NCBI GenBank assembly: GCA_003022985.1
Contig: PXTV01000132.1
Location: forward strand, 1-11,001
Reading direction: 5' to 3'
DNA: 11,001 nt
Source of the DNA: Bacteroidetes bacterium SW_11_45_7
Lineage (GTDB): Bacteria; Bacteroidota; Bacteroidia; Chitinophagales; SW-11-45-7
A program made the translations under genes and the position numbers. Positions 7,034 to 11,001 of the stretch are shown here, in pieces. Positions within the stretch are counted from its first letter, which is position 1; each line of letters starts with the position of its first letter. Under the pieces are notes generated by a model that did no database searches, was not told the DNA's origin, and saw nothing but the letters and a program-made list of their open reading frames with translations.

Positions 7034-7126
7034 AGGGACAGGTAAAGAATGTCACCATTTGGGTTATTCCTTATAATAGTCCAATGGCTTGATAATTTGG
7101 GATATATCGTAGGAAGAAGTCAAAAT

Positions 7127-9601
7127 TTAAAACTCCATTTTAAACTGAAGCGTATAGTTTCGCGGCTCTCCATAAAGTCCCGGGCGAATGGTGTAATTAT
7201 CGTTTAGCACATTTTTGACAATAAAGGTGCCTTTTACATTATCAGTAATTTGATACCCGAGCCGTACGTTGAGTTTCTTATCCCATTGGCCATCCCTGTT
7301 TTTGCGGTATTCTTTAAGCCCGCTGAAAGCTTTTGTATTATCTATGACTGAACCTTCAAAACCCACAAAGCGATCCACAAAAGGTTTGTCGATATTTTTC
7401 ATAAAGCTGTTAAACTGGATGCCAGCGCCTACAGAGAATTTTTGGATTTGAGACTCAACATCAACTTTTAATGTGTGACGATATCTGTATTTTAAAAAGT
7501 TATCATCAGAGGATGAATAGCTTTTATATGTATTTTCTGTACCAATTTGTTCACCATTTTTATCGTATAGTTGAAGTGTATCATTCCAGTTGAGTGACCG
7601 GGGCTCAATGTAAGTATAGCCGGCAAGGAGGGTTGTGGGCGCTCCTAAGATTTCCCCTTTGCCCATAAGTGTCAACTCACCACCTAATATACGTGTATTA
7701 CCAACATTTTGCGAGGAAAACCCGAGCCCGAATAATGGATCAGTTTGGTTATTACCGAATTGACCAAAAGTGAACTCCATCATGTTATCGTATTGATTGA
7801 TGAAGCCGGCCAGGTCTGCGTAACCTTGCCAACCGGCAAATTGAACACCTTGCTTAACGCCTATTTCGGCACTCCATCCGGTTTCTGATTCGAGCTCAGG
7901 ATTGGGATAAATAGCCACATCACCTCCTATATTGGTGCTCACGAATTTTTCAGCAATAGTTGGGAAACGGTATCCTTGCCCAAATGAGGCACGCATATAC
8001 GTTTCCTCAAAGAGCTGATAATTAGCTCCGAAACGGATAACAGGTTTAGCCGGTGTGGTAATATCTGTTCCCAGCAAACCATTTATTAACTTCAATTCGC
8101 TGTCCGTGCGGAAGGTATCGATCTGAAAATACTCCAACCGGAGGCCGAGTGAGAGGTTTAGACGGGTAAAAAACTTTTTGTCTGTCTGGAAGAAAACAGC
8201 TGCATTGCTCCCGGTATGGGAGCCCACCAATGATTCCTCATCCGCTACTCCTTTTGGAGGGCCAACATCGGAATAATATCCTGAAGCACCTGTTATTATG
8301 TTGACACCGCTCTTGTCCAACGTTTTTTGAAAGGAGAATTGCCCGTAATATTGGTTATTACGGGATCCTTGGTTCGTATTATCCTTATTGGTGGTATTAA
8401 AGTAGCGGAGGTTTACGTTGTAACGATGGCCCTTGGGGGCAATATAAGTCAAGTGCGGATCAACACGGGCTTTGACTGTTTTAAGATTGGAGACGGAATT
8501 TGGAAATGGCCGGTACCCCATACTGTCTATACCATTCCATACGAACCAGTTCTCTGTCCAACTTCTATAAAGATTTGCATTGACGCCAAGTGAAAGCCCT
8601 TTGAATTTACGCGGACGATACCTTGTTTTAAAATTCAAGCGCCCCAGTTGTCTGCTACTTTTTTCTTTAAACCCTTTATTGCCATTGTAATTACCTCCTA
8701 TAACAAAATCGAACCTGTTCAACTTGCGCCTGTGAACGAATCGTGTGCCCCCGAAAATTGGCTGCCCTTCATAAGCGTTCACACCGGGTTGAAACCAATC
8801 ATTACCTGTAAATTTCATGCCATCGTTCCACCATTTTAAATCCTGATCAGGCGGATTCCCATAAGCGCCTATCCAGGAAACGATCTTTGTATAGGCTGTA
8901 TCACCGGGCCATTGTGTTCTGATGTTAATAACACCATTTAGGGCTGAGGAGCCATACAGTGCTGAAGCAGCGCCCTTAATAACTTCGATTTGTTTAACGT
9001 TTTCAACGGGAATAAGGTCCCATTTGACATCTGCCGCATGAGCTGTCATCAACGGCACTCCGTCAGTGAGCAATAGAACGCGGCTACCTGCGCCATAGGA
9101 CCAACCACTTCCGCCACGAATATTGGCCTGGCCTTCTGTAATCGTAACGCCGGGGACTTTTTGCATGGCCTCTTCTGCATCGATTGAGTTTGAGTTTTCA
9201 ATTTGCTCAGATTCGAGCACATCCATCGATACAGTTTCTTCGCTCAGCTTTTTCTTGTATTTGGATGCGCTTACCACAACGGTATTCAACTGTTCTGTTT
9301 CCTCTGATAGTGCGATATCGAGCGTTTTTCTTTCCTCTTCTTGCACGGAAACTCGCTTGTTTGTGGTTTTATACCCTATGTACTTGAAAGTGATGTTGTG
9401 ACTGCCGGGTGATAGGTTAACACTGTACTCCCCATTAAAATCTGTTGTTGTTTTACCACTACCATCAACTAATACATTGACGCCAATGAGTGGCTCACCG
9501 GTTTTTTTATCAGCTACTTCACCGGACAATTCTGCTTTTTGAGCCATAGAAGGCAGCGAGAAGAATAAGATGACGATCAGCAAAACGTGCGACAAGGACA
9601 T
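7127..9601 (-). CDS. TonB-dependent outer-membrane receptor B (paralogue of receptor A)
   Basis: This 824-residue protein starts at ATG 9601. The signal peptide is MSLSHVLLIVILFFSLPSMA (1-20). The carboxypeptidase-like regulatory domain spans about 22-100 (GEPLIGVNVLVDGSGKTTTD, FKYIGY). The linker NTVVVSASKYKKKL (106-119) leads to the plug (about 118-229), with RVLLLTDGVPLM (174-185) and IEVIKGAASALYGSSALNG (205-223). The barrel ends FKMEF with terminal Phe. An in-frame TTG at 9637 would add 12 residues (GNCHTTEKLSS...) and bury the signal peptide; it also coincides with the predicted transcription start, so ATG is chosen. It matches receptor A along its whole length but is 72 residues longer, with extra loop sequence after KWWNDG near residue 263 and around GNNQTDPLFGLGF. 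No SusD or enzyme gene follows directly: 436 bp separate it from receptor A. The ligand is unknown. It faces the PKD-protein gene across a shared 170-bp upstream region. Confidence 0.94.
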   Translation of the reverse strand: MSLSHVLLIVILFFSLPSMAQKAELSGEVADKKTGEPLIGVNVLVDGSGKTTTDFNGEYSVNLSPGSHNITFKYIGYKTTNKRVSVQEEERKTLDIALSEETEQLNTVVVSASKYKKKLSEETVSMDVLESEQIENSNSIDAEEAMQKVPGVTITEGQANIRGGSGWSYGAGSRVLLLTDGVPLMTAHAADVKWDLIPVENVKQIEVIKGAASALYGSSALNGVINIRTQWPGDTAYTKIVSWIGAYGNPPDQDLKWWNDGMKFTGNDWFQPGVNAYEGQPIFGGTRFVHRRKLNRFDFVIGGNYNGNKGFKEKSSRQLGRLNFKTRYRPRKFKGLSLGVNANLYRSWTENWFVWNGIDSMGYRPFPNSVSNLKTVKARVDPHLTYIAPKGHRYNVNLRYFNTTNKDNTNQGSRNNQYYGQFSFQKTLDKSGVNIITGASGYYSDVGPPKGVADEESLVGSHTGSNAAVFFQTDKKFFTRLNLSLGLRLEYFQIDTFRTDSELKLINGLLGTDITTPAKPVIRFGANYQLFEETYMRASFGQGYRFPTIAEKFVSTNIGGDVAIYPNPELESETGWSAEIGVKQGVQFAGWQGYADLAGFINQYDNMMEFTFGQFGNNQTDPLFGLGFSSQNVGNTRILGGELTLMGKGEILGAPTTLLAGYTYIEPRSLNWNDTLQLYDKNGEQIGTENTYKSYSSSDDNFLKYRYRHTLKVDVESQIQKFSVGAGIQFNSFMKNIDKPFVDRFVGFEGSVIDNTKAFSGLKEYRKNRDGQWDKKLNVRLGYQITDNVKGTFIVKNVLNDNYTIRPGLYGEPRNYTLQFKMEF

Positions 9602-9644
9602 AGAAGACAGCTTTTCTGTTGTATGACAATTTCCCAATCGCTAC

Positions 9645-9652
9645 CAAATATA
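9645..9652 (-). promoter_or_regulatory. Putative Bacteroidota -7 box (TATATTTG) for receptor B
   Basis: The minus strand reads TATATTTG, a full match to TAnnTTTG, 43 bp before ATG 9601. The implied transcription start near 9638 supports the ATG over the TTG at 9637. The -33 region has T-runs but no clear TTTG at the usual spacing. Confidence 0.42.
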
Positions 9653-9667
9653 AATTTTTCCAGTAAA

Positions 9668-9685
9668 AACAGGTTAATAACTGTT
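9668..9685. promoter_or_regulatory. Imperfect dyad between divergent promoters, operator candidate
   Basis: AACAG (9668-9672) and CTGTT (9681-9685) are exact inverted repeats around an AT-rich centre, 16 bp upstream of the receptor B -7 box and so in its -33 zone. The position suits a regulator site, but five-base arms can arise by chance and no regulator gene is in the window. Confidence 0.2.
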
Positions 9686-9726
9686 CAATACACGGGTATG
9701 AAATGAGGGGATTTGCATAAAATTTA

Positions 9727-9734
9727 TATCTTTG
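9727..9734 (+). promoter_or_regulatory. Putative Bacteroidota -7 box (TATCTTTG) for the PKD protein gene
   Basis: TATCTTTG fully matches TAnnTTTG and lies 37 bp before the ATG at 9772. A TTTG occurs upstream (9713-9716), but only about 10 bp away, closer than the usual -33 spacing. Confidence 0.42.
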
Positions 9735-9771
9735 AAAAGGTAGCGTTAATCATCCGGTAAAAAACTTATTC

Positions 9772-11001
9772 ATGCAACGTAGGAACTCCTTTTATGTCAC
9801 CCTCATGGTTTTATTGACGTTACCAATTTATTCTATTGGTCAATGTCCAAATATTTGTCAAATTGACAGTGCCAGCTTAGGTCCTTCCATTACACCCGAG
9901 GGCGGAATTTCACCGGATACGTTACCTCCGGCAGTAGCTTATAATTCATATACCTCCAATGTGACATTTTTTATTCCCCTTGAAATGAATACCCAATTTG
10001 GGAATGCTACAGTTACCAAATTAAAGATCAAGAAGATTATTGGGCTTCCGATTGGTTTGAAGTGGGAGTGCGATCATAGCAATTGTGAATATCAACCTCA
10101 GTCGAACCCCCCTTCATCACAATACGGTTGTGTTCGTATTTGCGGTACGCCAACTGTTTCCGAGGGCTTTTATCCAATAACGGTCATTGCAGATGGAACA
10201 GGTGAAGTGTCCGGGATATCCAGAACCCGGGAAGTCACTTATAATACCGGCATCCGTATATTGCCGGATACCACAAGCGGTGGCGCTTGTGATTATGCTC
10301 CGCAGTCGGGTTGTGCGCCTTTAGACGTTGCTTTTGAGACGAACTTTCCGAGCAATGGGAATAATGGCTACACTTATGATTGGGATTTTGGCAATGGCTT
10401 GCAAAGCAATGTAGAGTCCCCTCAACCTCCTGTATACAATCAACCCGGCCCATACGAGTTTACCTGCGGTGTAACCATCGATACCTCCTCTGTTTATATA
10501 TTGTCTAATGTTACAATTTTAGAAGCTGGTGCTGGTGATGTAAATTGTAATCCTTTAGGGCCAGAAGGGGATTATTATATTAAAATCACCTCTCCAAGTG
10601 GCTTTTCATGGACATCATCAACTATAGACAACACCGATCCTCCTGTAAGCTGGCAACCTAAACCCGATAGTCAATTTGATTTATCGAATCAAACATATAC
10701 AATTGAAGTAAAGGAAGCGGATAATGGTATATGTGGCAATGATGATGATTTGGGCGCTACTAATTTTAATGGCCATCAATCAGGCATTGATACAATGACA
10801 ACAAGTGGTGGTTCCGATGGATTGGCAAAAGTTGAAATTGATATACAACATCCAATTATAAAGTTTGCAGACACCTCTTCAATCAATGTTTTCGAAAATC
10901 CAAATATTGATTCTTTAAAAATTCTAAGTGGTACTGACACCATTTGCAAAGGGGACTCTGCCCTTTTGAGCATTAGCACCAATGCTCCCTTTATCGACTG
11001 G
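9772..11001 (+). CDS. Secreted PKD/Ig-like domain protein (partial, cut by window edge)
   Basis: An open frame of 410 codons from ATG 9772 runs off the right edge without a stop. The N-terminus has a signal peptide (MQRRNSFYVTLMVLLTLPIYSIGQ, 1-24), with cleavage expected near the Gln24-Cys25 junction. Residues about 55-160 form a beta-rich domain of a type common in Bacteroidota surface proteins: a TKLKIKKIIGLPIGLKWEC stretch (82-100), paired cysteines, and VRICGTPTVSEGFYPITV (121-138), resembling a putative-Ig 'GTPT...G.Y.I.V' strand pair. Residues about 175-250 form a PKD domain, marked by CAPLDVAFET (181-190) and TYDWDFGNG (201-209). From about 385, TDTICKGDSALLSI starts another PKD/Ig-like unit. 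Composition is rich in Ser, Thr, Asn, Asp and Pro, typical of exported adhesin-like or structural proteins. A type IX secretion C-terminal domain or gliding-associated domain is plausible but lies outside the window. The specific function is not recognised. Confidence 0.82.
   Translation, partial: MQRRNSFYVTLMVLLTLPIYSIGQCPNICQIDSASLGPSITPEGGISPDTLPPAVAYNSYTSNVTFFIPLEMNTQFGNATVTKLKIKKIIGLPIGLKWECDHSNCEYQPQSNPPSSQYGCVRICGTPTVSEGFYPITVIADGTGEVSGISRTREVTYNTGIRILPDTTSGGACDYAPQSGCAPLDVAFETNFPSNGNNGYTYDWDFGNGLQSNVESPQPPVYNQPGPYEFTCGVTIDTSSVYILSNVTILEAGAGDVNCNPLGPEGDYYIKITSPSGFSWTSSTIDNTDPPVSWQPKPDSQFDLSNQTYTIEVKEADNGICGNDDDLGATNFNGHQSGIDTMTTSGGSDGLAKVEIDIQHPIIKFADTSSINVFENPNIDSLKILSGTDTICKGDSALLSISTNAPFIDW

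Larger units (their letters stand above)
6691..7126. other. 436-bp non-coding gap between the two receptor genes
   Basis: I found no convincing gene in any frame; the longest readable piece, a plus-strand ATG frame of 27 codons near 6713, has no family features. The gap is AT-rich. It holds the promoter box of receptor A (6747-6754), a small hairpin (6801-6816) and a perfect 8-bp inverted repeat (7007-7033). The repeat is placed to end or process the receptor B transcript. The remainder shows nothing I recognise. Confidence 0.6.

Noticed and set aside
4432..9601. SusC/SusD-type polysaccharide utilisation locus.
   Set aside because: The receptors are 752 and 824 residues, shorter than SusC, and there is no SusD lipoprotein, glycoside hydrolase or regulator in the window. 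The deacetylase at the left edge is separated by oppositely directed genes.
9602..9637. TTG start for receptor B at 9637, adding 12 residues.
   Set aside because: It would place polar residues before the signal peptide and would coincide with the predicted transcription start; ATG 9601 gives a normal signal peptide.
10235..10453. Minus-strand open frame rich in His, Cys and Ser opposite the PKD gene.
   Set aside because: The plus frame encodes a clear PKD domain (TYDWDFGNG); the minus frame is its reverse-complement shadow.

Overview
The window looks like chromosomal DNA of a marine or soil Bacteroidota, probably near Cytophagales; this placement is inference. Four things support it: two outer-membrane receptors with an N-terminal carboxypeptidase-like regulatory domain ahead of the TonB plug; a secreted PKD-type protein; a DUF7033-type polysaccharide deacetylase; and start regions without Shine-Dalgarno sequences but with TAnnTTTG boxes, the -7 element of the Bacteroidota housekeeping sigma factor. 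I see no tRNA, rRNA, insertion sequence, phage gene, integrase or CRISPR array.

Left part (1-2587): the 5' part of a polysaccharide deacetylase gene (minus, runs off the left edge) and a free-standing 3-hydroxyacyl-CoA dehydrogenase C-terminal-domain protein (minus) lie in one direction. A RidA-family gene (plus) is divergent from them across a 71-bp gap. A small four-helix DUF2177 membrane protein (plus) follows.

Centre (2672-9601, all minus): in transcription order, TonB-dependent receptor B (7127-9601), a 436-bp non-coding gap with its own promoter box, TonB-dependent receptor A (4432-6690), and, 20 bp after it, a neutral-ceramidase-family amidase (2672-4411). A and B are clear paralogues without SusD partners. 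Receptor A and the ceramidase form an apparent two-gene operon, which suggests outer-membrane import or sensing of a sphingolipid-like or other N-acyl compound coupled to its hydrolysis. Two features make this more than a routine ceramidase: the Ser of the family's GDVSPN amidase motif is Thr here, and the protein has no visible signal peptide although most bacterial members are exported.

Right part (9602-11001): a 170-bp divergent promoter region holds opposed TAnnTTTG boxes for receptor B and for a secreted PKD/Ig-like protein (plus, runs off the right edge), whose C-terminus, possibly a type IX secretion sorting domain, is outside the window.

The window is mostly ordinary Bacteroidota chromosome. 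The receptor A-ceramidase pair, with its altered nucleophile position, is the best candidate for something not yet described.
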